From Bacteroidaceae bacterium (GTDB lineage Bacteria > Bacteroidota > Bacteroidia > Bacteroidales > Bacteroidaceae), in NCBI GenBank assembly GCA_017646665.1, contig JAGCMB010000029.1, forward strand, positions 1 through 64,000: DNA of 64,000 nt, in the 5' to 3' direction. This document shows positions 55,158 through 64,000 of this stretch, piece by piece (position 1 is the stretch's first letter; every line of letters starts with the position of its first letter). The notes under the pieces were generated by a model. That model ran no database searches and was not told where the DNA came from. It saw nothing but the letters and a program-made list of their open reading frames with translations. The position numbers and the translations under genes were made by a program.

Positions 55158-56024
55158 ATGACGAAATTGAAAATAAAAAACAGATTGGCACAAGACCGCC
55201 TGATGCTGTGGGGTGTATGTCTGTTCGCAGCTCTCACAGCAGTGCCGTTGCTTGCCATCTTGGGCGAAGTGCTGTTGCGTGGTTATGACCAACTCTCGTG
55301 GTCGTTCTTTACAGAACCTACCCCAACGGCATATAAAGCAATGAAGGCCATCGAAGCGGGAGAACCTATACCGGGTGGCATAGCCAACGGTATCATCGGT
55401 ACGATGATTATGCTGGGGATGGCTGTCGTTGTTGCAGTCCCTTCGGGTATTTTATGCGGTGCATATCTGGCAGAGAATCCAAAGAACCGTTTTGCCCAAG
55501 TTGTAAGTTACCTTACCGACTTGCTGCAAGGTACACCATCGGTCATTATCGGTATTATAACCTACATTTGGGTAGTCGTTCCTATGAAGGGATACTCGGC
55601 AATTGCCGGTAGTGTGGCGCTTTGTATAATGATGCTTCCGCTTATTATCCGTTCTACCGAGGAGACGCTTAAAATCCTCCCCGCATCGTTCAAAGAAGCT
55701 GGATTGGCGTTGGGTGGCAACAAGGCAAGAGTAATGATGAAAGTGCAACTTCCTGCTGCTTTTGGCGGAATCTTTACAGGTGTCTTGCTTGCTATTTCGC
55801 GAGTGATTGGTGAGACTGCACCACTCATGTTTACTGCGCTAGGTTGCTCGTTTATCCGCTTCGCGGTCGATAAACCCATCTCTGCTGTGCCTCTGCTTAT
55901 ATGGGAATTCTTTAACGACCCCAACCTGCAAGAGCTAATTTGGGGTGCATCGCTCTTCCTCTTATTGTTTGTACTTACTTTGAACTTATTATCAAAATAT
56001 CTTGCTAAAAAATGGAATCAGTAA
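55158..56024 (+). CDS. pstA: Phosphate ABC transporter permease PstA
   Basis: A protein of 288 residues with six membrane helices. It has DLLQGTPSVIIGIITY, an EAA loop PASFKEAGLALGGNKARVMMKVQLPAA and RVIGETAPLMFTALG. Its 3' end overlaps pstB by 13 nt. Confidence 0.95.
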   Translation: MTKLKIKNRLAQDRLMLWGVCLFAALTAVPLLAILGEVLLRGYDQLSWSFFTEPTPTAYKAMKAIEAGEPIPGGIANGIIGTMIMLGMAVVVAVPSGILCGAYLAENPKNRFAQVVSYLTDLLQGTPSVIIGIITYIWVVVPMKGYSAIAGSVALCIMMLPLIIRSTEETLKILPASFKEAGLALGGNKARVMMKVQLPAAFGGIFTGVLLAISRVIGETAPLMFTALGCSFIRFAVDKPISAVPLLIWEFFNDPNLQELIWGASLFLLLFVLTLNLLSKYLAKKWNQ

Positions 56025-56779
56025 CACCTATTCTTGAGTTTAAGAAAACTTGTGTATCATATACAAAACAGACGATGGCGGTAAAATATGTATCGGCAGC
56101 CATTGAACGAAATACCATTACGGCTATAATGGGGCCTTCGGGATGCGGTAAATCAACACTTTTGCGTGCTGTAAACCTTATGCATAATCTCTATCCGAAC
56201 ATCCGCGTCGATGGTGAAATATTGCTTAATGGCGAAAATATCCTTGCGATGGAGCCTATCAATGTGCGTCGCCGTGTGGGTATGGTCTTCCAGCGTCCTG
56301 CACCGTTCCCCACAATGAGCATCTACGACAATGTACTGTCCGGATTTGCATTGAACGGTATCAAACTTTCAAAGGTTGAGAAAGATGCTACGGTTGAACG
56401 CTGTTTACGAAGTGTAGCACTTTGGGATGAGGTAAAGGACGTACTCAATAAGAAAGGTACATTCCTCTCGGGCGGTCAGCAGCAGCGATTGTGCATTGCC
56501 AGGGCTTTGGCAATGAAGCCCGATGTGTTGTTAATGGATGAGCCAACATCGGCTCTCGATCCCATAGCAACGCAACATATTGAACAATTGCTTCTGGAGT
56601 TACAGAGAGAGGTTACAATCCTTGTTGTCACTCACAATATGGGACAGGCAAAACGTATATCGTCAAAATCAATGTTTATGTACTTGGGTGAGTTGGTTGA
56701 GTACGGCGACACCGAAACGATGTTTTCTAAACCATCAGACGAACGAACCAAAGCATATTTGACCGGTAAGATGGGGTAA
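56012..56779 (+). CDS. pstB: Phosphate ABC transporter ATP-binding protein
   Basis: A protein of 255 residues. Walker A GPSGCGKST, Q-loop region VGMVFQRPAPFPTMSIYDNV, signature LSGGQQQRLCIARALAMKP, Walker B VLLMDEPTSALDP and the switch His in VVTHNMGQA. No phoU follows; instead a Na/Pi cotransporter gene with its own Pho boxes comes next. Confidence 0.97.
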   Translation: MESVTPILEFKKTCVSYTKQTMAVKYVSAAIERNTITAIMGPSGCGKSTLLRAVNLMHNLYPNIRVDGEILLNGENILAMEPINVRRRVGMVFQRPAPFPTMSIYDNVLSGFALNGIKLSKVEKDATVERCLRSVALWDEVKDVLNKKGTFLSGGQQQRLCIARALAMKPDVLLMDEPTSALDPIATQHIEQLLLELQREVTILVVTHNMGQAKRISSKSMFMYLGELVEYGDTETMFSKPSDERTKAYLTGKMG

Positions 56780-56790
56780 CCATAATCATC

Positions 56791-56847
56791 TTTAACCGAT
56801 AGATAACATACTTGTAATATTTTTGAAACATATTCGATGCTATTTTG
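56791..56847 (+). promoter_or_regulatory. Pho-box array and promoter of the Na/Pi cotransporter
   Basis: Four half-sites at exact 11-bp spacing: TTTAACC (56791), GATAACA (56802), TGTAATA (56813), TGAAACA (56824). The last ends 10 nt before TATTTTG (56841-56847), a -7 element shorter by one base. Same motif and geometry as upstream of the porin gene. Confidence 0.8.
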
Positions 56848-56869
56848 TAGCAGATATTTATAATGACTT

Positions 56870-58606
56870 ATGGAAATATTACAACTCTTTACACTGTTGG
56901 GAGCATTGGGAATGTTCCTTTATGGTATGAATCTTATGAGTTCCGGTTTGCAGAAGGCTGCCGGTGACAGGTTGCGTGCTTTTCTTTCGGCTATGACATC
57001 AAATCCTTTCAAGGGAGTTATGACCGGCGTGGGCGTGACATCCATCATACAATCATCATCGGCAACAACGGTGATGGTGGTGAGTTTTGTCAATGCCGGT
57101 CTACTCACATTGGTGCAGGCAATAAGCGTCATAATGGGCGCAAATATAGGTACGACGGTCACAGCTTGGATGGTGTCGTGGTTAGGTTTTAAAGCTGATA
57201 TATCCATTCTTGCAGTGCCATTGATGCTCTTTGGCTTCCTATTCTCAAATTCAAAGAAAGATAACCGGAAGAATATCGGTGAGCTGATTGTCGGATTCAG
57301 TCTTCTGTTTCTTGGCCTCTCCTTTATGAAGGATTCTGTCCCCGACCTTAGAGAAACCCCCGAAGTGTTGGAGTTTGTGACATCTTGGGCTGCACACGGC
57401 TTTGGCTCGGTATTACTGTTCCTTGTTTTTGGTACAGTGCTGACACTTGTGCTGCAATCCTCTTCGGCGACAATGGCCATCACTCTCATTATGCTCAGTA
57501 TGGGATGGATACCGTTCGATATGGCTTGTGCAATGGTGCTTGGCGAGAATATCGGTACTACAATTACAGCTAATATCGCAGCATCTGTCGGAAATACCCA
57601 GGCGAAACGTGCCGCAATGTCGCATACAATATTCAATGTCTTTGGTGTGCTGTGGGCGCTGATTCTTTTCAAACCGTTCCTACGTTTGGTGGGTTATATT
57701 ACAGAGGCTCTTTTCGGCTTGCCTAACCCTGCCGGCGAAGGCTTTACGGTTACCGACTCTGTGTCGCCCGAAGGAACAGCTGCACTTTATGGCTTGTCAA
57801 TGCTGCATACATTGTTCAATACAATAAATACCCTGCTACTCATTTGGTTTACAAAATGGATTGCCAAGGCTGTAAGTTGGATTGTCCGCGCTCCTGAAAA
57901 CCAAGAGAAAGAGGTCTTCAAACTCAAATATATTTCAGCAGGTCCTCTTGCCACCCCAGAATTGTCTGTTGAACAGGCTTTTGATGAAATAATTCATTTT
58001 GCCCAAATATCAAAAACCGGAGCGTTATATGCCAAAGAGGCTGTTTGTGAAACCAATGCAGACAAATTTGAAGTATTGAGAGGCAAACTTGTGAAATACG
58101 AGGAAATTTCGGATCGTGTTGAGTATGAAATTGCCACATTCCTCAATAGTGTTTCAGCCGAAGAGATAAGTGAAAGCACATCCATCAAAATAAAGGCAAT
58201 GTATAAAATCGTTGGTGAATTGGAGTCGTTGGGAGATTCTGGTGAAACTATAAGCCGCATATTGTCCAGAAAGAATATACACAAGAAGGATTTTGATTCC
58301 GATGCAATCAAGAATCTTAACACTATGGCCGATGCTGTTCTTGTAGCGTACGATGTGATGATTGCCAACCTGACTGCTGCCCACAGCGGGGAACTTACAG
58401 ATATAACAAATGCGTATAATGCCGAAGAGCACCTGAATACTCTGCGTAATAATTTCAGAGATGCGGTGATAGAGGACATGGAACGTGATGGAGGAAATTA
58501 CCAGACAATGGTTTACTATATGGACATAATGAATACCTATGAACGTATGGGCGACTTTATAATAAATATTTCACAAGACCTTGAAAGGGCTTTTGTCCAT
58601 AAATAA
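56870..58606 (+). CDS. Na/Pi cotransporter with PhoU-like C-terminal domain
   Basis: A protein of 578 residues. The N-terminal 350 residues hold two inverted Na/Pi-cotransporter repeats with the QSSSATTVM and QSSSATMAI signatures (GVTSIIQSSSATTVMVVSF; VLQSSSATMAITLIM) and GANIGTTVTAW / GENIGTTITAN. Residues about 370-578 are helical and resemble PhoU bundles. As no phoU gene follows pstB, this domain might take over signalling to PhoR; that is an inference. Confidence 0.93.
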   Translation: MEILQLFTLLGALGMFLYGMNLMSSGLQKAAGDRLRAFLSAMTSNPFKGVMTGVGVTSIIQSSSATTVMVVSFVNAGLLTLVQAISVIMGANIGTTVTAWMVSWLGFKADISILAVPLMLFGFLFSNSKKDNRKNIGELIVGFSLLFLGLSFMKDSVPDLRETPEVLEFVTSWAAHGFGSVLLFLVFGTVLTLVLQSSSATMAITLIMLSMGWIPFDMACAMVLGENIGTTITANIAASVGNTQAKRAAMSHTIFNVFGVLWALILFKPFLRLVGYITEALFGLPNPAGEGFTVTDSVSPEGTAALYGLSMLHTLFNTINTLLLIWFTKWIAKAVSWIVRAPENQEKEVFKLKYISAGPLATPELSVEQAFDEIIHFAQISKTGALYAKEAVCETNADKFEVLRGKLVKYEEISDRVEYEIATFLNSVSAEEISESTSIKIKAMYKIVGELESLGDSGETISRILSRKNIHKKDFDSDAIKNLNTMADAVLVAYDVMIANLTAAHSGELTDITNAYNAEEHLNTLRNNFRDAVIEDMERDGGNYQTMVYYMDIMNTYERMGDFIINISQDLERAFVHK

Positions 58607-58628
58607 CAACTCAACATTCATATCCGCT

Positions 58629-58670
58629 ATATCGTGTTGTTCCTGCAAGAACGGCACGATATCTTTTTTT
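58629..58670 (+). terminator. Terminator of the phosphate locus
   Basis: ATATCGTG (58629-58636) and CACGATAT (58655-58662), with inner GTTC/GAAC pairs, followed by a run of seven T. Confidence 0.85.
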
Positions 58671-58818
58671 GTCATGCCAACAAAAATCTCGATGTGTCTG
58701 TGCAGTTTCGTGTAATTAATGAACCCTGTACCGGGGCTTTGGTTGCAAATGTTTCTTTTACACCCCTGTTTTATTAAAATCTTTTAAAGTTTTAATATGA
58801 ATATTAAATATAAAATCT

Positions 58819-58826
58819 TAACTTTG
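58819..58826 (+). promoter_or_regulatory. Promoter (-7 element) of the V-ATPase operon
   Basis: TAACTTTG is a full TAnnTTTG match, about 115 nt before the first gene. The rest of 58671-58939 has no other feature I can support. Confidence 0.6.
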
Positions 58827-58939
58827 TAAATTGTTATAGTATGCGGTGAAAATGGAAAATCCGTTTTGCATTGCTGTTTGTATTTTTGCACAGTCACAGC
58901 GTGGCTTTGTTGAAATGACTAAATAAAACTTTATATAAT

Positions 58940-59527
58940 ATGGAAAATAAGATTCAGGAATTGACCGAGAAAATCTATGCCGAGGGCGTTGAAAAAGGAA
59001 AAGTTGAGGCTGAGCGCCTTGTTGCCGAGGCAAAGGAGAATGCTGCCGAAATCGTGAAGAAGGCTCAAGCCGAGGCCGAGGCTGTTGTGGCTGCTGCAAA
59101 GAAAAAGGCTGAGGAACTTGATGCCAATACACGTTCCGAGATAAAACTCTATGGTGCGCAGGCTGTTGGTGCGTTGAAGTCCGAGATTGCTACAATGGTT
59201 ACAGATACCATTGTTAAGGTTGCAGTCAAGGAGGCTCTTGCTGGCGATTCAGTAAAGGCAATGCTTGTAAAGATTGCTGAACGTTGGAGTGCCGATGAGG
59301 CTTTGGTCATATCTACAGCCGAGGCAGATGCTTTGAAGGCTTATTTTGCGAAAAACGCAAAAGCGTTGCTCGACAAGGGTGTTGAGATCAAGCAGGTCAA
59401 TGGCTTGAAGACATTGTTCTCCATCGCTCCCGCCGATGGCTCATACAAGGTGAATTTCGGTGAAGGTGAGTTTGAGGCTTTCTTCAAGTCTTTCCTTCGT
59501 CCTCAAATGGTGGAACTCTTATTTTAA
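58940..59527 (+). CDS. V-type ATPase subunit E
   Basis: A protein of 195 residues, peripheral stalk of the V/A-type ATPase. A long N-terminal charged coiled coil (KIYAEGVEKGKVEAERLVAEAKENAAEIVKK) is followed by a globular C-terminal domain with Asp/Glu-rich segments. It opens the V-ATPase operon and precedes DUF2764 by 15 nt. Confidence 0.88.
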   Translation: MENKIQELTEKIYAEGVEKGKVEAERLVAEAKENAAEIVKKAQAEAEAVVAAAKKKAEELDANTRSEIKLYGAQAVGALKSEIATMVTDTIVKVAVKEALAGDSVKAMLVKIAERWSADEALVISTAEADALKAYFAKNAKALLDKGVEIKQVNGLKTLFSIAPADGSYKVNFGEGEFEAFFKSFLRPQMVELLF

Positions 59528-59542
59528 CAACTACTTCTAATA

Positions 59543-60382
59543 ATGGCTAACTACTATTGTCAGGTGGCGGGCTTGCCCGATGTTGCTTTTGATGGCAGCA
59601 AGGTGGCGTTTACGGTGGAGCGTTTTAGGGATGAATTGTATCCTGCGCTTTCGGCCGGCGATGCAAAATGCATCGACCTGCTTTTCCTCTCTATCGACAA
59701 TGCGAATATCCTGAATATTCTAAAGAATGGTGAAGAGGCTAAGATTGAGCAAACCGGCTGCTATAGCAAGGAGGAGCTTGTTGATATAATCTCCTCGGTA
59801 AAGGATGGCGACAGCCCAAAGAGCGGTGTCCCATCATACCTGTATCGCTTTTTCGACTACTATATAGCTAACGAAAGTAATGAAAACATTGTTTGGAACG
59901 ATGTGTTGAGCGCATACTACTATGATTATGCAACAAGTTCACCTAACCGTTTCGTAGCTCAGTGGTTCGCTTTTAACCGCAATGTAAACAATATACTTGT
60001 TGCCTTTACAGCCCGCAAGTACAGGATGAATGTTTCCGATGTTGTCATTGGTGACGACGAAGTTGCCAATATGCTGCGTACATCGGCCGCACGTGACTTT
60101 GAACTGTCCGGCACTCTTGATTACTTTGAAGCAGTACAACGCTTGAGCGAGAATGACAGATTGCAGGAGCGCGAACATCAACTCGACGAACTGCGCTGGC
60201 GTTGGCTCGACGACAATTCGGTATTCAACTATTTCACGGTTGAACCTCTTTTTGTCTTCTTGCAGAAACTTGTTATTGTTGAACGTTGGGAGGCACTTGA
60301 TGCCGACAAAGGTATGAAACGTTACAATGAGATGATTGCAGAACTGAAGTCGGGAATGGAGAGTCACTCTCTTGAGATTTAA
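59543..60382 (+). CDS. DUF2764 family protein of the V-ATPase operon
   Basis: A protein of 279 residues that I recognise as DUF2764 by YYCQVAGLPDVAF at the start and its helical, Asp/Glu-rich body (FDYYIANESNENIVWNDVLSAYYYDYA, RFVAQWFAFNRNVNNIL). The layout resembles V-type subunit C/d, and the gene holds that subunit's usual place, so it may be a distant subunit C; this is inference. Found between subunits E and A in Bacteroidota. Confidence 0.82.
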   Translation: MANYYCQVAGLPDVAFDGSKVAFTVERFRDELYPALSAGDAKCIDLLFLSIDNANILNILKNGEEAKIEQTGCYSKEELVDIISSVKDGDSPKSGVPSYLYRFFDYYIANESNENIVWNDVLSAYYYDYATSSPNRFVAQWFAFNRNVNNILVAFTARKYRMNVSDVVIGDDEVANMLRTSAARDFELSGTLDYFEAVQRLSENDRLQEREHQLDELRWRWLDDNSVFNYFTVEPLFVFLQKLVIVERWEALDADKGMKRYNEMIAELKSGMESHSLEI

Positions 60383-60410
60383 GATAAAGGAAAATAAATA
60401 ATATATAGAT

Positions 60411-62165
60411 ATGGCTACAAAAGGAAAAGTGACCGGTGTTATAGCAAATATGGTGCTCTTGGCTGTTGACGGCCCGGTAGCGCAGAACGAGATTTGCTAT
60501 ATTAAGACCGGTGGTGATAGTTTGATGGCAGAGGTCATCAAAATCAATGGCGCCAAAGTGTATGTTCAGGTTTTTGAGAGTACACGTCGTCTGAAAATTG
60601 GTGAAGAGGCTGAATTTACCGGGCATATGCTCGAGGTTTCTCTCGCGCCGGGTATGTTGTCAAAGAACTACGATGGTCTGCAGAATGACCTCGACAAGAT
60701 GGAAGGCGTTTTCTTGAAACGTGGTGACTATACCAATCCTCTCGACGAGGACAAGATCTGGCATTTCGAGCCCATTGTAAAAGTAGGTGATGTTGTTGAA
60801 GCTGCCGGTTGGCTTGGTAAGGTGGTCGAGAACCATCAGAACCTCAAGATTATGGTGCCTTTCGGCATCGAAGGCAAGTGGACAGTCAAGTCTATTGCTT
60901 CCGAGGGCGATTATAAGATTACCGACACAATTGCTGTCATAGCAAATGCCGATGGCGAGGAGAAGCAGTTGAATATGATTCAAAAATGGCCGGTGCGTGT
61001 TGCAATGAGCGACTATAAGGAAAAACCACGTCCATTCAAATTGCTCGAAACAGGTGTCCGTACAATCGACACCCTTAACCCAATTGTAGAAGGTGGTACA
61101 GGCTTCATCCCTGGTCCTTTCGGTACCGGAAAGACTGTGCTCCAGCACGCTATCTCAAAGCAGGCCGAGGCTGATATTGTTATCATTGCTGCCTGTGGTG
61201 AACGTGCCAACGAGGTGGTAGAAATCTTCACCGAATTCCCCGAACTCGTAGACCCACATACCGGCCGTAAGTTGATGGAACGTACAATCATCATTGCCAA
61301 TACATCAAATATGCCAGTTGCGGCCCGTGAGGCTTCGGTGTATACCGCTATGACCATTGCCGAGTACTACCGTGCAATGGGTTTGCGTGTTCTGTTGATG
61401 GCCGACTCTACATCACGTTGGGCACAGGCATTGCGTGAGATGTCCAATCGTATGGAGGAACTTCCCGGCCCCGATGCCTTCCCGATGGATATATCATCAA
61501 TCATCGCCAACTTCTACAGCCGTGCAGGTTATGTATATCTCAATAACGGCGAGGCCGGTTCAATTACCTTCATCGGTACAGTGTCGCCTGCGGGTGGTAA
61601 CCTCAAGGAACCTGTGACCGAGAATACCAAGAAGGTTGCCCGTTGTTTCTATGCCCTTGAACAGGAACGTGCCGATAAAAAACGCTATCCGGCTGTGAAT
61701 CCTATCGACTCATATTCAAAATATATTGAATACCCCGAGTTCGAGAACTATATCACAGGTCGCATCGGCGACGGCTGGTTGCCAATGGTTAACGAGGCCA
61801 AGACACGCTTGCAACGCGGTAAGGAGATTGCCGAGCAGATAAATATTCTTGGTGACGACGGCGTACCCGTAGACTACCACGTTACATTCTGGAAGTCGGA
61901 GCTCATCGATTTCGTCGTTCTACAGCAGGACGCATTCGATGAGATAGATGCCGTTACTCCACTTGAGCGTCAGCAGGAACTTCTGAGCATCGTGACCGAT
62001 ATCTGTCGTGCCGAGTACGATTTCGACAACTTCCAGCAAGTGACAGATTTCTTCAAGAAGATAATCAACATCTGCAAACAGATGAACTACTCAGAGTTCA
62101 AGAGCGACAAGTATAGCTCGTATTATGCCGAGCTTATGCAGCTCCTTGAAACAAAGCAGGCTTAA
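60411..62165 (+). CDS. atpA: V-type ATPase subunit A
   Basis: A protein of 584 residues, the catalytic subunit. P-loop GPFGTGKTVLQ near 237, the bulge region WLGKVVENHQNLKIMVP, GERANEVVEIFTEFPEL, LLMADSTSRWAQALREMS and the conserved PVRVAMSDYKEKPRPFKLLETGVRTID-type segment (read as separate short motifs). The V-type A subunit's non-homologous insertion is present. The symbol is shared with F-type alpha; this is the V-type protein. Confidence 0.96.
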   Translation: MATKGKVTGVIANMVLLAVDGPVAQNEICYIKTGGDSLMAEVIKINGAKVYVQVFESTRRLKIGEEAEFTGHMLEVSLAPGMLSKNYDGLQNDLDKMEGVFLKRGDYTNPLDEDKIWHFEPIVKVGDVVEAAGWLGKVVENHQNLKIMVPFGIEGKWTVKSIASEGDYKITDTIAVIANADGEEKQLNMIQKWPVRVAMSDYKEKPRPFKLLETGVRTIDTLNPIVEGGTGFIPGPFGTGKTVLQHAISKQAEADIVIIAACGERANEVVEIFTEFPELVDPHTGRKLMERTIIIANTSNMPVAAREASVYTAMTIAEYYRAMGLRVLLMADSTSRWAQALREMSNRMEELPGPDAFPMDISSIIANFYSRAGYVYLNNGEAGSITFIGTVSPAGGNLKEPVTENTKKVARCFYALEQERADKKRYPAVNPIDSYSKYIEYPEFENYITGRIGDGWLPMVNEAKTRLQRGKEIAEQINILGDDGVPVDYHVTFWKSELIDFVVLQQDAFDEIDAVTPLERQQELLSIVTDICRAEYDFDNFQQVTDFFKKIINICKQMNYSEFKSDKYSSYYAELMQLLETKQA

Positions 62166-62183
62166 CCATTAACACTTAGAACT

Positions 62184-63503
62184 ATGGCTACAGAAGCATT
62201 CAAAAAGATATATACAAAAATTAATTCTATAACCAAGGCTACCTGTTCACTCAACGCGACAGGTGTCGGTTATGATGAACTTGCCACTGTTGACGGTAAG
62301 TTGGCTCAGGTGGTAAAGATTATGGGTGACGAGGTTACCCTGCAGGTGTTCGAAGGTACAGGCGGTATTCCCACCAATGCCGAGGTGGTTTTTATGGGCA
62401 AGGCTCCATCGCTCAAGGTAAGTGAGGAGTTGACAGGCCGTTTCTTCAACGCGTATGGTGACCCAATCGACGGAGGTCCGGCTGTTGAAGGTAGGGAGGT
62501 TGAGATTGGTGGCCCATCGGTAAACCCGGTACGCCGCAAGCAGCCATCAGAACTCATTGCAACAGGTATTGCGGGTATCGACCTTAACAATACACTTGTG
62601 ACAGGTCAGAAGATTCCGTTCTTCGCCGACCCCGACCAACCATACAACCAGGTTATGGCAAACGTGGCGATGCGTGCTGAGACAGACAAGATTATTCTTG
62701 GTGGTATGGGTATGACAAACGACGACTACCTTTACTTCAAGAACCTCTTTACCAACGCAGGTGCTCTCGACCGCATTATCTCGTTTATGAACACAACCGA
62801 AGACCCTGCTGTGGAGCGTCTGCTCATCCCCGATATGGCATTGACAGCAGCCGAGTATTTTGCAGTCGAGAAGAACCAGAAGGTGTTGGTGCTGCTTACC
62901 GACATGACAATGTACGCCGATGCGCTCTCAATAGTGTCGAACCGTATGGACCAGATTCCTTCAAAGGACTCGATGCCCGGTTCGCTATATTCAGACCTTG
63001 CCAAGATTTACGAGAAGGCAGTGCAGTTCCCCGCCGGTGGTTCAATTACCATCATCGCGGTGACAACTCTTTCAGGCGGCGATATTACTCACGCAGTGCC
63101 CGATAATACCGGATACATTACCGAAGGACAGCTGTTCCTTCGTCGTGATAGCGATATTGGTAAGGTTGTCGTTGACCCATTCCGCTCGCTCTCACGTTTG
63201 AAACAGCTCGTTGCCGGTAAAAAGACACGTAAGGATCATCCACAGGTGATGAACGCTGCTGTCCGTCTTTATGCCGATGCTGCAAATGCAAAGACAAAGA
63301 TGGAGAATGGTTTCGACCTTACTGACTACGACAAGCGTACGCTGTCGTTTGCCAAGGAGTATTCCGACAAACTTCTGGCTATTGATGTCAATCTTAACAC
63401 AACCGAGATGCTCGATGTTACTTGGGGCTTGTTCTCACGCTACTTCAAGCCCGAGGAGGTAAACATCCGTCAGGAATTTGTCGATACGTACTGGAAAAAA
63501 TAA
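62184..63503 (+). CDS. atpB: V-type ATPase subunit B
   Basis: A protein of 439 residues, the regulatory nucleotide-binding subunit. It lacks a classical Walker A, as is usual in B subunits, and has LVTGQKIPFFADPDQPYNQVM, LLTDMTMYADALSIVSNRMDQIP and GSLYSDLAKIYEKA. It follows A by 18 nt. Confidence 0.95.
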   Translation: MATEAFKKIYTKINSITKATCSLNATGVGYDELATVDGKLAQVVKIMGDEVTLQVFEGTGGIPTNAEVVFMGKAPSLKVSEELTGRFFNAYGDPIDGGPAVEGREVEIGGPSVNPVRRKQPSELIATGIAGIDLNNTLVTGQKIPFFADPDQPYNQVMANVAMRAETDKIILGGMGMTNDDYLYFKNLFTNAGALDRIISFMNTTEDPAVERLLIPDMALTAAEYFAVEKNQKVLVLLTDMTMYADALSIVSNRMDQIPSKDSMPGSLYSDLAKIYEKAVQFPAGGSITIIAVTTLSGGDITHAVPDNTGYITEGQLFLRRDSDIGKVVVDPFRSLSRLKQLVAGKKTRKDHPQVMNAAVRLYADAANAKTKMENGFDLTDYDKRTLSFAKEYSDKLLAIDVNLNTTEMLDVTWGLFSRYFKPEEVNIRQEFVDTYWKK

Positions 63504-63513
63504 GAAATAGGAA

Positions 63514-64000
63514 ATGATAGCATTTCAATATAATAAAACATCGCTTCAGCAACTCGAAAAGCAACTGAAGATGCGTGTCAGAACTCTGCCTATCATCAAG
63601 AGTAAGGAGAGTGCTCTGCGCATCGAGGTGAAGAAGTGCAAGGCAGAAATGCAGTTGCACGACGAGGAGTATGCAGCCCAGCTCGAACAGTATCGCGCGC
63701 TCTTTGCGCTGTGGAACGAGTTCGACTCTTCGCTCGTACGTACAGGCGAACTGTTGATTGGGCAGCAGAAGGTTGCAGGTGTCAAAGTACCGGTGTTGGA
63801 AAACGCCAGCTTTGTCATCGGACGTTATAGCCTCTTCAACTCACCTAAATGGTTCGCCGACGGTATTGAACTGCTGAAGGAGATGGCAATGACGGCAATA
63901 CGTCGTGAATTGCTTAACCGCAAATTGGTATTGCTCGAAACAGCGCGAAAGAAGACTACCCAAAAGGTAAATCTTTTTGAAAAGGTGCAGATTCCGGGCT
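63514..64000 (+). CDS. V-type ATPase subunit D (partial, cut by window end)
   Basis: The first 162 residues are visible (MIAFQYNKTSLQQLEKQLKM, then PIIKSKESALRIEVKKCKAE), an antiparallel coiled-coil protein of the central rotor. LLNRKLVLLETARKKTTQKVNLFEK near the end is the conserved C-terminal helix of the family. The start is 10 nt after the subunit B stop. The gene runs out of the window; genes for I and K would be expected further right. Confidence 0.93.
   Translation, partial: MIAFQYNKTSLQQLEKQLKMRVRTLPIIKSKESALRIEVKKCKAEMQLHDEEYAAQLEQYRALFALWNEFDSSLVRTGELLIGQQKVAGVKVPVLENASFVIGRYSLFNSPKWFADGIELLKEMAMTAIRRELLNRKLVLLETARKKTTQKVNLFEKVQIPG

Overview
The window looks like a chromosome segment of a Bacteroidales bacterium (phylum Bacteroidota). 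Reasons: many promoters carry the Bacteroidota -7 element TAnnTTTG; the F-ATPase operon has the order D-C-(small membrane protein)-B-E-F-H-A-G; a V-type ATPase operon carries a DUF2764 gene between subunits E and A; and there are TIGR02757, PorT-like outer-membrane and eukaryote-type GlgB proteins. No sequence search was run, so the genus is not assigned.

Layout. 1-300: a 5S rRNA gene with terminator, followed by a duplicated 3' end of 5S rRNA with its own terminator. 381-1108: a non-coding island bounded by a perfect 16-bp inverted repeat and rich in hairpins. 1267-1962: two AT-rich small genes, one an isolated Mrr N-terminal domain. 2184-13254: left phage module (large terminase and three small genes leftward; scaffold, major capsid, connector, holin, spanin and tail candidates rightward). 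13284-14954: a histidine-kinase remnant, two small unknown genes and an S24-type repressor. 15029-22155: the complete F-type ATP synthase operon. 22233-30142: right phage module (one small leftward gene; two small virion candidates, a 1555-residue metallopeptidase-type polyvalent protein and the portal rightward). 30265-49297: housekeeping genes (ligA, dapA, maeB, pyrBI, a class A PBP, kdsB, an M16-like protein, a MORN protein, glgB). 49298-49832: an array of hairpin repeats. 49833-58606: a phosphate regulon (PhoR/PhoB-like pair, porin, pstSCAB, Na/Pi cotransporter). 58940-64000: V-type ATPase operon, cut by the window end in subunit D.

Main observation. The two phage modules do not duplicate each other. 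Together they supply large terminase, portal, scaffold, capsid, connector, tail, ejection and lysis candidates, but they sit on both sides of the essential ATP synthase operon. Five promoters, three in the left module and two in the right, share one geometry: a TTTCAGCAACCTTGT-like box, exactly 16 nt, then a -7 element. This suggests one co-regulated, podovirus-derived system split around atp. No integrase, replication gene or endolysin is visible, so it may be a domesticated particle (gene-transfer-agent-like) or a rearranged prophage; the sequence alone cannot decide.

Other strong signals. (1) Three 72-nt elements (926-997, 49540-49611, 49651-49722) have identical helix and junction lengths but different, compensated stem sequences, which is the pattern of a conserved structured RNA or DNA element. 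(2) Pho-box arrays of five and four 7-bp half-sites at exact 11-bp spacing end 9-10 nt before the -7 elements of the porin-pst operon and the Na/Pi cotransporter. (3) An in-frame TGA splits a plausible 28-codon tail from the portal gene.
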